The translations under genes and the position numbers were made by a program. From positions 9,365,252-9,429,251 of the forward strand of contig CM060848.1 of NCBI GenBank assembly GCA_030737835.1: a stretch of DNA of 64,000 nucleotides, read 5' to 3'. The DNA is from Acorus gramineus. Its lineage: Eukaryota; Streptophyta; Magnoliopsida; Acorales; Acoraceae. Positions 23,340 through 34,190 of this stretch are shown here, in pieces. Under the pieces are notes generated by a model. The model was not told the DNA's origin. It searched no databases and saw nothing but the letters and a program-made list of their open reading frames with translations. The first letter of the stretch is position 1. Each line of letters opens with the position of its first letter.

Positions 23340-25540
23340 CCTAATTGCTTTTCTGATATGGGACATAAAGTTGACATTAAATATTGATGATAATGGGAGT
23401 TTACTATAATTAGTATGTCATGTCTGACGGCTCCAACATGGTGATCACCAATTTCACCGCTAACAAGACATGGGACATAAAGTAAGAAACGATAACTGAC
23501 GGCTTCTTTAATTCAACCGCCTCATGCCCGACGGCTACTTTGAGGTAGCCAACACCCGCCTAGACAAATTGTCAAAGCAAAGATATGAATTCTTGAGGGG
23601 AATTTATTCGAGCCCATTCTATTATGCATTCAATCCCATTGCCCAAGAAATAAATCACTGCCTTCCTTTTGGTATAAATAGACCATTCACTTGAAAATAG
23701 CATGAAAAAATAAAAAATTACAAATCATTTCAAAGAATCATTTGACATCAAAGCCACTTTGAGAGAAAGAGAGAGAAAGAGAGAGAGGAGAAACCCTACT
23801 TACAGCTCCAAATTCCACTCTTCAAAAACACTCTATCCTATTGTTTTACCTGTGCCAAAATTGCACTAACCAGACAAATCAAATTTCATACCAAGGTGTT
23901 GGTCAAAAATTCAATAAATTCAAATCAATAGCCCATATCTTCAGCAGCTAGTTCAAAAAAACTACCAGGTTCAAGCAGCTAGATCCAAGTAGCCAGCACA
24001 CTATTGTCCCCCTTTTTTTAGCAGTTCTTTTTGAAATTTTGTGAAGTGAAAGGATTACAAGTTTTCACCTTTAGGTGTGGCCGACAAGTGTGAGAGAATT
24101 CCACAGAGTCCCCGTACTTGGTGATCAATACTAAACACCTACTAAACACCGACCTTTACTGCATTTTGAGAAAACAGGTGCAATCACACCCAACTCCGTT
24201 TTTCTATGAGGTTGTCGAGCTGCTCTGAGTGGTTGTTAGGCTACCCAAAAATGACCCTCTAGGTGGTTATCTGATTAGTCATCAGACAGACCAGAACCAA
24301 ACCTCAAGAGAACTCCCTCCAATCCACCAAATTTCCATACCGACATTCTGGCGATTAGGTGGGACTTCGCTCGTGAAAAACTACAAAAGGTAATCCTTTT
24401 CCAAATATCAAGAACTTTATAAAGCTACTCTTTTTGAAAAATAACAATTCCCACTAAGTTGCCCCGATTGCTCTATTTTTATTTCTTTAAATCACCCATC
24501 AATTTCGCCCCCAAGTTGTTCTCATTTACTGCTTTCTCTAAACTGCTTTATCACCCACCAATTCCAATCCCAAGTTTCTCTCGTTTACAACTTTCTGTTA
24601 AACTTTTTATCACCCACCAACTTTCGTCCCCAAAGTTGCTCCCTTTACTCCTACTTTCCCAAATCTGCCCCACATTACCAAGTTTACTAATGAAGTAACT
24701 GTCAATGGTGAGATGCGCCAAAAAACCGATAATAGAGAACTCCTAGACTCGTTAGATGAGAAGATGAATGAACGGCATGCAAAACTCTTTTACCAAATAG
24801 GGGGGTAAAGGAACACACCCCTACACCTTTTTTACTATAAATAGAAGGGTCTCTAAGCATAACCAATAACAATCAATACCAATCAATAACCCCAACAACC
24901 CACATTCTTAATCATCAAGCCTATACCACCACTTTAAAACCTTAAGAGAGAATGTGAAAGAGAAACTCATTTCCTACACAAATCCATTCTCCTAATCCAC
25001 TCTCCAAAACCCAGGTTAAACCCAATTTAACCTCTTTCAAAACAAAACAAAACCGTACCCAAGTTCAGCCCAAATTTAAACAGACATCAAGAAGCTACCA
25101 AAACTAGCCGCCCCCCAGCTGGAGACTACATCTAACTAGCCACCCCTTCCCTAACCCACCTCAAGTCACAATTCTCCTCTAATCAATTTCACGAAGCAGA
25201 AAAGAATCCCTGTCTTTACCTTTGAGTACGGCACATCTGTGTTTCAGAGCGGTGACCCGACAAACTCCCCACAAAGGCGATCAAATCCACCCCTTTTTCC
25301 TGCTTTTTGAGAAAAACAGGTAGCGATCACAACAACCTCTGAATCCTCCCGTCGACCGCCTCAAGCAGGAACAAACTACCAACCAATCACCCTGACCGAG
25401 TCTGTCAAGGCGTAGCTCTCCGGACCGGAGCCTTCAAAGAAACCCCCACACACGCACAAACCACTGGAGGACGGAGGAGGAAAGAAGAGAGGGCCCCTTT
25501 CTTTCCTTTCCCCGAAATCCAATACCGACACCAACGTGGG
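23340..25540 (+). mobile_element. Two partial relatives of the giant LTR, in tandem
   Basis: The second unit (24,800-25,540) aligns, base order preserved, with the reverse complement of about 63,240-64,000. Shared landmarks: 'tttactataaatag', 'actctccaaaacccaggtt', 'ctagccgcccccca', 'cccacctcaagtc', 'ccctgtctt', 'caaactccccac', 'cacacacgcac'. The first unit (23,660-24,420) has the same layout: TATA-like 'tataaatag' at 23,672, a CT/GA tract, AGC-TAG motifs, 'aaaggattacaagttttcacctt', then 'tttgagaaaacaggtgcaatca'. Both are read on the plus strand, opposite to the right-edge copy. Similarity in the second ends near 'aaatccaataccgaca' (about 25,530). No gag or pol. Old fragments of the U3 and early R region. 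Confidence 0.65.
24470..24665 (+). repeat. Three tandem ~65-bp units between the LTR relatives
   Basis: 'atcaccca(c/t)caa(t/c)tt', then 'cccaagtt', then 'tt(t/a)actgctttc'-like segments occur three times in a row, at about 24,493, 24,551 and 24,610. The units have diverged. They sit immediately upstream of the second TATA-containing unit and may be U3 subrepeats of that LTR. Confidence 0.65.
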
Positions 25541-28500
25541 CCCACTCCTTTATCATTAAAGGGACAACTTTATTCAGTTATGAAATAATTTGCCTAATGC
25601 GAAAAAATACAGTTATGAAGAAATGAAGATGATAGAATAGGGGTGATGAGAGATTTAAACGTAGAAAATCACAAGGATAAGAGTGAGCAAGAGGAGTAGG
25701 AGAAGGCTTAGGACGTAAGAGATGTTTGGGATGACGAAAGGAGTCCCCTAAGTCCTAGATGAAGGAATCTTTCGATTTTTAACAGATACCCATACACAGC
25801 GCTAGAATGTGAGAATATCAAAATACTTGATAAGAAAAAAGTGTTAATAGTTAGTAAAAAAGACAAAGTCACCTAAAAAGAGACTTGAGAAGTTGTTAGA
25901 TGATTTCAATTATGTGATAAAAATTTAGAACAATAAAAAGAGACTTGAGAAGTTGTTAGATGATTTCAATTATGATTTCATTTTAAATGTTAATATATTA
26001 TCAGAAAATAATTATAGATATTTATGACTTTTATATGAAAATATCTTATATGACATCTTCTTGTAAATATTTAACTATTGTCGATCGAATAAGTACAATT
26101 GATATTATATATCATTCCATAAACACATGTAAATCTATTATGTTAGGTGTCAATGTCTTCAAGGAACGACATGTAATATTAATTGCACATATTTCACTAA
26201 CAATAATTAAATCCTAACAATATTCCCTAATTAAAAATGTCCCATGATGTCTCATTAACAATTGCGTCCAACAACATTTATTCCTCACTATATTCGAGAT
26301 GCGTAATGACCTACAACAATACTAACGATAACTACAACAATCAAACATTTTTCTCTTTTGTTGAACATTAAAGATTAATTAAATAAGACCAAGTGTATTT
26401 AAGATAATCAGTATAATGAAACTAATTTTCAACACTTCCTTTTCTTTTGAAGATTCGGGGATTACCCTTGTGCATACTTTGGAATCTATTATTTGAAAAA
26501 AAATTGACATAAACCCCAAAAATGTTCATATGTCCAAACCTCTGATAAAGAATTTATTGAACATTACAAATTTTAAATACATGCCTAATACTTCAATGAA
26601 AATCTAACCTAGATTGCAATACCACAACCCTTTTGCCTTCAGAAACCCTCTCATTGTGTAGTTGAAAACAAATATACCTAAGGATACCTACTGAAGCTAT
26701 CTATATGATCTACGAGATAAACATATTTATTTGGCACACTATAAGTCATATTTGGCAAAAGTAGATTTATTAACATATAAAGTAAACCTAATTTTAAAAA
26801 AGAACATCGGAAAGGTTGTGACTGTTTTGAAAAAATTACTCATATCCCCCTTTTTTAATTTTTTTTTTCTTTTGAAGGAAAAGTTTTATGTACCATGCAA
26901 AACTATATAATTTTCCATTTTCATCATCTATAATGTATGGAAGACGGAATCTAAAACCTAAGATGAATAAAAAATTAGATTTGGTCATTTTTTGAAATAG
27001 AATTTTCAAAATGTATAACATTTCGTGGTTGAAATGTTTCTAATACATAGGTATAAGTGAAAATTAAAAGCATTTAAATCTATTATAAGTTTCTCAAACA
27101 CCAAATTCTTAATTAATTCTTGATAATGAATGGAAAGCGCACTCAACCATCTTGTAGTCACATGTGAACCACCTTTGGCCATTGCTTTTCCAATCTTCAT
27201 CTACTTCTTTGATGGGGACTTGGTTGACTTGGTTGCTTTTCCAATCTTCACCCTACTATGTGTGAATAGGCTAGATTTTTTAGAGGACACCACCTTCATC
27301 TTCACCATTTCTATCTGCATATACTAGAATGTCAATGTCTCAACAACATCGGATTACAATAATTCACATTTAATGAATATAGAACATAAATATCTTCTTA
27401 ACAAATTTAAAAAAAATAAAAGGATTAATTTAAATGCACAATCGAATAAAAATCATAACAGAGAAATCAAACTACATGACCAATTAATTATAGAACTACA
27501 TAGTGAATCAATGGAACTGCACAACATTAAAATTGAACTACACAACTTATTAATAAAATTAAATTACATAATAATTGAACTACAATCCTATGGATGAAAT
27601 TACAAACCTATAAATTGAACTGAATAACCTAATAATAAAATTGCACAACCAATTATTGGGATATCATAACCTATGAGTGAAATTACTCACATATAAGTTA
27701 AGCGAACTTATTAATCCAGCTATACAACATACAATAAAAAATGCCCATTATATTAATTGAACTGAGCAATATTAAACTGAACTATAAAAATAAGAATCAA
27801 ATTGCGTATTATATGAATTGAACTGCACAACGTTAGAATCAAATTATATGACCTACGTATACAATAAACACAAAAATTCTAAAATAGACCTACAAAGATA
27901 CGAAAACCCTCATCATCCTCATCAACAAATTTGAACCCCTATAAGAGATAAAAAAAAATGAATATATAATAAATATAAAAAAAACTCTAATATAAATGTT
28001 TAAAAAATGGTGTAGAGCTCAAAACAAGTAGAGAGAGATAAAAGCGGGAGAGAGAACTAAAATGTTTAAAAATTCATTGGTGAAGATTGTTCGTCCAAGC
28101 GAAAAAAAAAAGATTGTTCGTCATAACTTTTTACAAACAAAGGGAGAAGAGATTTGAGCGACCGTGTCCTCAAGATAACACAGATTGAGAGAGAAAGAGG
28201 GTAAAAGAAAAGAAAACCATGGATTAGCTTTGTAGAGAGTATAAAAAGAGAAAATGGAGAGGCAAATATGGTTTAGGGAATGAACTAGGTTTTCACAGAG
28301 AAGCAAGCAACCATTGTAATTATCAACAAACGAAAATAGGGACCCATGTGACTCTAATATGTGGACAAAGCTTGGTGTATCAAATACTCACTACAATAAG
28401 ATTTTCACAAAAACATATAATCAATAAATAAAAAATAGGGTTTTTTTGCATATACATATTTTATATACGTACTAATGATTTTTATATCACTCCAAATCAA

Positions 28501-28773
28501 ATTTTTTAATACCATTAAAATCTTATGTAATGTGAAAATATATCATTTTATCACTTATTATGATCACAATCTAACTTAATTAGAGTTAATTCATAACTAG
28601 TAAAATGAGAAGACATAAATAACATTAGCTTAATGTATATAGTAATAATCTAATCCTTATAATAATGTTAATAACATGATTCATTATTTCTCCTTTTCAT
28701 GTTTATGATAACTTCATGATTTTATAATGGATATATGATAAGTATTTAAAAACGATTGTTTTACATTACTTAC
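25541..28773. other. AT-rich intergenic DNA with local repeats
   Basis: No gene recognised. A 40-bp segment 'gacttgagaagttgttagat' plus flanks occurs twice, near 25,875 and 25,936, a 61-bp tandem duplication. At 27,130-27,260 'ttgcttttccaatcttca' occurs twice. The reverse strand there reads as KAMAKGGSHVTTRW, which may be a transposon relic but is unassigned. A degenerate repeat array at 27,470-27,860 is listed separately. (GA)-rich patches lie near 28,030 and 28,185. Confidence 0.5.
27470..27860 (+). repeat. Degenerate tandem array of an 'aattgaactacacaac' unit
   Basis: Variants of 'attgaactacacaac' and 'aattgcacaacca' recur about every 20-30 bases at least ten times. Mutation has blurred the array. 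In one plus-strand frame the units read as repeated (I/M)ELHN, but the frame closes after 74 codons, so I treat it as a decayed satellite-like tract and not a gene. Confidence 0.6.
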
Positions 28774-28907
28774 TGTTAGATTATATGTGTTATCTTATAA
28801 TGTGTGTAGTGTATTACACGTGTAACTCCTAGATATTTGTATATATAAAGGGACTAACCCCTAAGTGGAATATAGGGATTTCATTATTTTATTCTCTGTT
28901 TGTAACA
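28774..28907 (+). repeat. 5' LTR of the Ty1-copia element
   Basis: 134 bp, TG...CA ends, with a TATA-like 'tatatataaag' near its middle. Identical by eye to the LTR at 34,052-34,185. Confidence 0.95.
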
Positions 28908-28919
28908 TGGTATCAGAGC
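28908..28919 (+). other. Primer-binding site of the Ty1-copia element
   Basis: TGGTATCAGAGC directly follows the 5' LTR and is the usual complement of the 3' end of initiator-Met tRNA. Confidence 0.9.
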
Positions 28920-28964
28920 TAGAAATTAAAAAACCCTAGTTTTTTAATTTTTTCTTTTTTGGAA

Positions 28965-29640
28965 TCCTTCACCCTTTGCCGTCGCTGTTGCCGTCGTGCC
29001 TTTGCCGTCGTCGTCGCCGTCGTGCCCTTGCCGTCGCCATCGTCGTCGTGCCCTTGCCGTCGCCGTCGTGCCCTTGCCGTCGCTGTTGCCGTCGTGCCCT
29101 TGCCGTCGCCGTCGTCGTCGTGCCCTTGCCGTCGCCGTCGTCGTCGTGCCCTTGCCGTCGTCGTCGCCGTCGCCGTCGTGCCGCTGCCGTCGCCGCCCCT
29201 GCTGCTGCCGGCGCCGCCCTGCCGCTGCTCGCCTAGCCCTGCCCGGTGCCCAGCCCAGCCGCGCGCGCCCTGCTGCGCCTTGCCCGGATAGCCCGGATCG
29301 CCCAGATCGCGCTGCACGGCTCGCCCGGATCTGCCCGGATCACCCTGCCCGGATCGCCCGCGCGCTGATCCTGCCCGGATTTCCCGGGATCTACTGGTGC
29401 CAGTCTGTCTCGAGCTGCCCGGATCATCTCGCGCGTCCGACCCGGGTCCGACCCGAGCGCTCCCAGCATCCGACCCGGGGCACTCCCAGCATCCGACCCG
29501 GGGCGCTCCGAGCATCCGACCCGGATCCACGAACCCGGCCCAGCATCCGACCCGGATCCGGGAACCCGGCCCGGGACGCGACCCGAATACGCCGCCGACC
29601 GGCAGCCCTGCCGCCGCCGCCGGCTGCCCTCCGCCGCCTC
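28965..29640 (+). repeat. GC-rich repeat tracts in the leader of the Ty1-copia element
   Basis: From 28,970 to 29,190 the leader is an imperfect array of 'gtcgtgcccttgccgtcgcc'-type units (roughly 20-30 bp). At 29,425-29,580 follows a second array of 'catccgacccggg' units. GC content is far above the AT-rich flanks. Long frames on both strands here (218 aa +, 203 aa -) are low-complexity products of the triplet pattern, not genes. Between PBS and gag this leader is about 870 bases. Confidence 0.85.
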
Positions 29641-29787
29641 CGGCGCCGTTGAGACTTCAAATCACTAAATCGGTCATAACTTCCTCTCCGGAAGTCCGAT
29701 TAAGGTGATCCAGGAGTCCATTTTGCTCGATTTTTCGTGCTCTACGTCCTCGTCTGCTTCTGATCCTCATCCGAGTGGTTCTGCACA

Positions 29788-32700
29788 ATGTCAGAAATCA
29801 ACGACGACCCTACTCTTCCGTTACCAACTTCGAAGGTTTCTGATCTCTCTCAGGCTGCTACTCTCTCTCAAATGGCATGTTTTGAGAATTTTCGGGACAA
29901 TCTTCCGAACTCGACCGATTTTCCTCTTAGTTCTGCCGAAGATTGGTCACCCTGGCACATTACGGTACGGAGCGCTCTCGATCGTTGTCATCTTGTCGGT
30001 TATATTGATGGTTCTATTGTGCAACCGTCTGATCAAGACCCGACATATATCACCTGGCGCACACGGGACAGACGCGTATTCTCCTATTTGATCAACTCTG
30101 TTGATCGTTCGATCCGTGCAGATCTCACTGGTTTTCCGTCGTCTGCCGCACTATGGACTCATCTTTGTGACCGCTTTGTAGAGAAAAGCGGTGCTCGTGA
30201 ATATCAACTTCTGATCGACACTCAGACTGCTACTCAAGGTGATCTATCTGCCCAGACTCTATATGGCCGCATGAGGGCGAACTTCAGGGAGCTTCGTGCG
30301 CTTGAGCCTGGACCGATGGCCACTCCCGCTGAGCGAGAAGCTTTTCGTGATCGTCGTGAGTTGTATCAGTATCTGATGGCTCTTCGTCCAGAGTTCTCCG
30401 CATTGGCCGGTCAACTCATACATCGGGATCCACTTCCTCGACTGGAATCCGCCGTCACTGAGGTTGTTGCTGAGGAGACTCGTCTTCGCACCATTGCATT
30501 GCGCCAGTCCACTCCATCTTCCACTTATGAGGGTGTCTTGGCAGCTACTCCTCCTACGACACTCACCGGCTCCTCTCGAAAGAATACATTGTGTACTCAC
30601 TGCAAGAGGACTGGACATCCGGTCGCCGACTGTTGGAAGCTTCATCCTGAAAAGCGCTTTGCACCAAAAGGACAAGGACAGCGTCGCCCCACTGCTCCCT
30701 ATACTTCTGTTGCTGTTGCCACTGACGCTCCGTCTTCATACACAGATCAGCTTGGGCGTATCCGAGAGAGCCTCGATCAACTGATCATACAGCAACCTCC
30801 TCCTGGTTCTTCTACTCCCTCTGCTTTCTCTACTACTTTGGGTACTCCTGTTCATTGGATTTTTGATTCAGGTGCTTCACATCACATGACACCGGACAGT
30901 TCTGTCCTCACTGCATGCTCACCGGCACCTTCACACCTGCCCACGATTCATACTGCAGATGGCTCCCCTTTAGTCATCACGCAGTGTGGATCGATCACTA
31001 CCACCTCTGACCCTACAGGACGCATTTCATTACCATTTGTTTTGCATGCCCCTGACCTTTGCATGAATCTTATATCTATTAGCCGATTGTGTGATTCTGG
31101 TCTCACTGTTACCTTTACCACCTCTGGTTGTCTTGTGCAGGATCCACGATCAGGGCAGAGGATTGGCGTTGGACGTAGGATTGGCGGACTTTATTACGTG
31201 GAGTATCTTCGTCTTCCCGTTCCTGATCCATCTGTCTTCTGTGGTAGCGTCACTTCTGATGTCGATTTGTGGCATCGAAGGTTAGGTCATGTGTCTGAGT
31301 CTCGTCTCAAAGAACTATTTCAATCTGGTGTCTTAGGTCGTATTTCTTTTTCTCCACTTTCTGTTTGCGAGGGCTGTAAATTAGCCAAACCTGTGGCTAC
31401 TCCTTTTAGTCCTAGTAATAATCAGTCCTCTAGTCCATTTGAGCTTGTTCATTCTGACATTTGGGGCCCATCTCATGTAACCTCAAAGAGTGGTTTTTCT
31501 TATTATATTAGTTTTATTGATGATTACTCTCGTTTTACTTGGATTTATTTATTGCGTCAACGTTCTGAGGTTCCCAAAATTTATGAGATTTTTACCAATA
31601 TGATTTATACCCAATTTCAAGCTCGTATCAAAACTTTTAGGTCTGATTGTGCTCGAGAATACATCTCTTCTACGATGCGTTCTCTTCTTCATTCTCATGG
31701 CACCCTTTTTCAGCAATCATGCCCCTACACTCATGAGCAAAATGGGGTTGCTGAACGTAAACATCGTCATATTCTTGAGACGACTCGTGCTCTCTTACTT
31801 TCCTCTTCAGTCCCCAGTATGTTCTGGGCTGAAGCTGCTCTTCTCTGTGTCCATCTTATCAATATCACCCCCTCCTCTGTCCTCTCCGGTATGACTCCTC
31901 ATGAGCGTCTTTATTCTTCTCACCCTGATTATAGCAGACTTCGCACATTTGGATGTACGTGTTTTGTGCTTCTCCCTCCTCATCAACGCACCAAGTTGGC
32001 CGCTCGGTCAGTAAAGTGTGTATTCTTGGGGATTAGCTTCGAACACAAGGGTTATCGCTGCTATGATCCTGTTGGAGATCGATTTTGGATCGCTCGTCAT
32101 GTGTCCTTTGTCGAGGATGTTCCCTATTTTTTCTCTTCACCCACTCCGTCCTCTCCTCCTATTCAGGTCTCTCCTATTACGTCTCTTCCTTTTCCTGGCC
32201 TACCTGTTGCACTAGAGTCTGTTCCTACCCCTGCGTCTCAACCTGACAATCCTGCAGATAACCCACCCTCTCCTCCCAGTGTGTCACCTATTGTCCCTAC
32301 TGAAGATACTTCCACTGGTCCTCCGACTCCCACGCCTGACGCGCCTCCTCCTGCCGTGGATCCTCATCTTTTGCCTCGTTATCCTCACCGTGCGCGTCAC
32401 CCTCCTTCCCGCTTCAGTTACGACTCGGGGCCACCAGACCAGTTTGGTTTTGCATCTGTCAGTACCTACTCTCCACAATTTCAGGCCTATCTCACAGCTA
32501 TACATGTCCACCGTGAGCCCCGATCTTATCACGAGGCAGTCGAGTACCCTGAGTGGCAGCAGGCCATGGCTGAGGAGTTTGAGGCGTTTGAGCAGACACA
32601 GACCTGGGATGTTGTTCCCCTTCCGGATGGTGTTACCCCTATCAGCTGCAAGTGGATTTTCAAGATCAAGCATCGCCCTGATGGTTCCATTGAACGCCAT

Positions 32701-34038
32701 AAGGCTCGTCTTGTTGCTAGAGGTTTCACTCAGGAGTATGGCATTGACTATGAGGAGACCTTTGCTCCTGTTGCTCAGATGACTACTGTTCGCACCCTTC
32801 TCGCCGTTGCTGCTGTTCGTCGCTGGTCTCTCTTTCAGATGGACGTGAAGAATGCTTTTCTTCATGGTGATTTATCTGAGGTTGTTTATATGCAACCACC
32901 TCCAGGTCTCAGCACTCCTCCTCAGCATGTTTGTCGTCTTCGGCGGGCTATATACGGACTGAAACAAGCTCCTCGTGCCTGGTTTGAGCGTTTTCGCAGT
33001 GTTATTCTGACAGCTGGTTTTGTTGAGAGCCACCAGGACCACTCTATGTTTGTGCGATCCTCATCGCAGGGGCGGGTAATCCTTCTTCTGTATGTTGACG
33101 ACATGATTATAACTGGCGATGACTCCGCTGGTATTACTCGGGTCAAGAATCACCTCAGTCGACAGTTTCAGATGAAAGATCTTGGTACTCTTCGCTACTT
33201 CCTTGGTCTCGAAATTGCACAGAGTGATCGTGGGATTCTGCTTTCTCAACAGAAGTATACAGCTGACATTTTAGAGCGTGCTGCCCTCTCCGATACCCGC
33301 AGTGCGGATACTCCTCTTGAGCTTAATGTGAAGCTTCGTCCTACGGATGGTGAGCTCCTCTCAGATCCCACTCGATACAGACAGATCGTGGGTCAGCTTG
33401 TGTATCTCTGCATCACTAGACCTGACATTGCTCATGCCGTCAGTATTGTTAGTCAGTTTGTCTCGGCTCCTCGATCAGTGCATTATGGTGCTCTTATGCG
33501 AATTCTTAGATATTTGCGTGGTACTATCACTAGATCGATCTATCTGTCATCCTCTTCGACTCTGGTTCTCAGGGCTTACACTGATGCTGATTGGGCTGGA
33601 GACCCGACGACTAGACGCTCCACCACTGGTTTCTGCATATTTCTCGGAGATTCTATCATCTCTTGGCGCAGCAAGAAACAGGAGGTTGTTTCTCTTTCCA
33701 GCACTGAGGCTGAATATCGAGCCATGGCTATCACCACCAAGGAGATTGTTCATCTCAGACGTCTCTTGGTGGATCTAGGAGTTACTATGACTGGTCCTAC
33801 TCCTCTTCACTGTGATAACCGGTCTGCTATTCAGATTGCTAGCAATCCGGTCTTTCATGAGAGGACCAAACACATTGAGATCGATTGTCACTTCGTTCGT
33901 CAGCACTTTCTTGCAGAGACATTATCGCTTCCGCATATCTCCTCTGCTGAGCAGCTTGCTGATTTCTTTACGAAGTCACATCCAGTTCCTCGATTTCAGT
34001 TTCTTCTTCGCAAACTCACTTTGTATGATCCACCGTGA
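29788..34038 (+). CDS. Gag-Pol polyprotein of the Ty1-copia element
   Basis: A single frame of 1,416 residues. Gag occupies about residues 1-330, with a CCHC knuckle (CTHCKRTGHPVADC, near 270). The aspartic protease motif WIFDSGASHHMT lies near 357. Then come the GAG-pre-integrase/integrase zinc region (LWHRRLGH...CEGCKLAK, near 493-530), the integrase core (HSDIWGP, SDCAREY, EQNGVAERKHRHI), the RVT_2 reverse transcriptase (WIFKIKHRPDGSIERHKARLV..., catalytic YVDDM near 1,101), and RNase H (YTDADWAGD, SSTEAEYRAM, HCDNRSAI). This Pol order, with integrase before reverse transcriptase, defines Ty1-copia. The frame looks whole; overlapping frames are shadows. Confidence 0.95.
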   Translation: MSEINDDPTLPLPTSKVSDLSQAATLSQMACFENFRDNLPNSTDFPLSSAEDWSPWHITVRSALDRCHLVGYIDGSIVQPSDQDPTYITWRTRDRRVFSYLINSVDRSIRADLTGFPSSAALWTHLCDRFVEKSGAREYQLLIDTQTATQGDLSAQTLYGRMRANFRELRALEPGPMATPAEREAFRDRRELYQYLMALRPEFSALAGQLIHRDPLPRLESAVTEVVAEETRLRTIALRQSTPSSTYEGVLAATPPTTLTGSSRKNTLCTHCKRTGHPVADCWKLHPEKRFAPKGQGQRRPTAPYTSVAVATDAPSSYTDQLGRIRESLDQLIIQQPPPGSSTPSAFSTTLGTPVHWIFDSGASHHMTPDSSVLTACSPAPSHLPTIHTADGSPLVITQCGSITTTSDPTGRISLPFVLHAPDLCMNLISISRLCDSGLTVTFTTSGCLVQDPRSGQRIGVGRRIGGLYYVEYLRLPVPDPSVFCGSVTSDVDLWHRRLGHVSESRLKELFQSGVLGRISFSPLSVCEGCKLAKPVATPFSPSNNQSSSPFELVHSDIWGPSHVTSKSGFSYYISFIDDYSRFTWIYLLRQRSEVPKIYEIFTNMIYTQFQARIKTFRSDCAREYISSTMRSLLHSHGTLFQQSCPYTHEQNGVAERKHRHILETTRALLLSSSVPSMFWAEAALLCVHLINITPSSVLSGMTPHERLYSSHPDYSRLRTFGCTCFVLLPPHQRTKLAARSVKCVFLGISFEHKGYRCYDPVGDRFWIARHVSFVEDVPYFFSSPTPSSPPIQVSPITSLPFPGLPVALESVPTPASQPDNPADNPPSPPSVSPIVPTEDTSTGPPTPTPDAPPPAVDPHLLPRYPHRARHPPSRFSYDSGPPDQFGFASVSTYSPQFQAYLTAIHVHREPRSYHEAVEYPEWQQAMAEEFEAFEQTQTWDVVPLPDGVTPISCKWIFKIKHRPDGSIERHKARLVARGFTQEYGIDYEETFAPVAQMTTVRTLLAVAAVRRWSLFQMDVKNAFLHGDLSEVVYMQPPPGLSTPPQHVCRLRRAIYGLKQAPRAWFERFRSVILTAGFVESHQDHSMFVRSSSQGRVILLLYVDDMIITGDDSAGITRVKNHLSRQFQMKDLGTLRYFLGLEIAQSDRGILLSQQKYTADILERAALSDTRSADTPLELNVKLRPTDGELLSDPTRYRQIVGQLVYLCITRPDIAHAVSIVSQFVSAPRSVHYGALMRILRYLRGTITRSIYLSSSSTLVLRAYTDADWAGDPTTRRSTTGFCIFLGDSIISWRSKKQEVVSLSSTEAEYRAMAITTKEIVHLRRLLVDLGVTMTGPTPLHCDNRSAIQIASNPVFHERTKHIEIDCHFVRQHFLAETLSLPHISSAEQLADFFTKSHPVPRFQFLLRKLTLYDPP

Positions 34039-34051
34039 GTTTGAGGAGGGC

Positions 34052-34185
34052 TGTTAGATTATATGTGTTATCTTATAATGTGTGTAGTGTATTACACGTG
34101 TAACTCCTAGATATTTGTATATATAAAGGGACTAACCCCTAAGTGGAATATAGGGATTTCATTATTTTATTCTCTGTTTGTAACA
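34052..34185 (+). repeat. 3' LTR of the Ty1-copia element
   Basis: 134 bp, preceded by the purine tract 'gtttgaggaggg' and followed by TTTAC. Same sequence as the 5' LTR. Confidence 0.95.
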
Positions 34186-34190
34186 TTTAC

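Larger units (their letters stand above)
28774..34185 (+). mobile_element. Ty1-copia retrotransposon, whole-looking and very young
   Basis: Two 134-bp LTRs (28,774-28,907 and 34,052-34,185) flank a PBS, a long leader, one uninterrupted gag-pol frame and a purine-rich tract (34,040-34,050). Each LTR starts TGTTAGATTATATG and ends CTGTTTGTAACA. By eye the LTRs are identical along all 134 bases, which points to a very recent insertion. Flanks are CTTAC on the left and TTTAC on the right, a 5-bp duplication with one mismatch. The short LTR and single long frame suggest the Ale/Retrofit side of Ty1-copia; this lineage call is tentative. No break is seen. Confidence 0.95.

Noticed and set aside
28965-29190. 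Regular repeats that could suggest a CRISPR-like array
   Set aside because: Units are imperfect triplet-based tandem repeats with no unique spacers, in a plant retrotransposon leader.
28919-29652. 203-aa minus and 218-aa plus frames in the leader of the Ty1-copia element
   Set aside because: They are translations of the gccgtc and ccgaccc repeat arrays, with no conserved domain.
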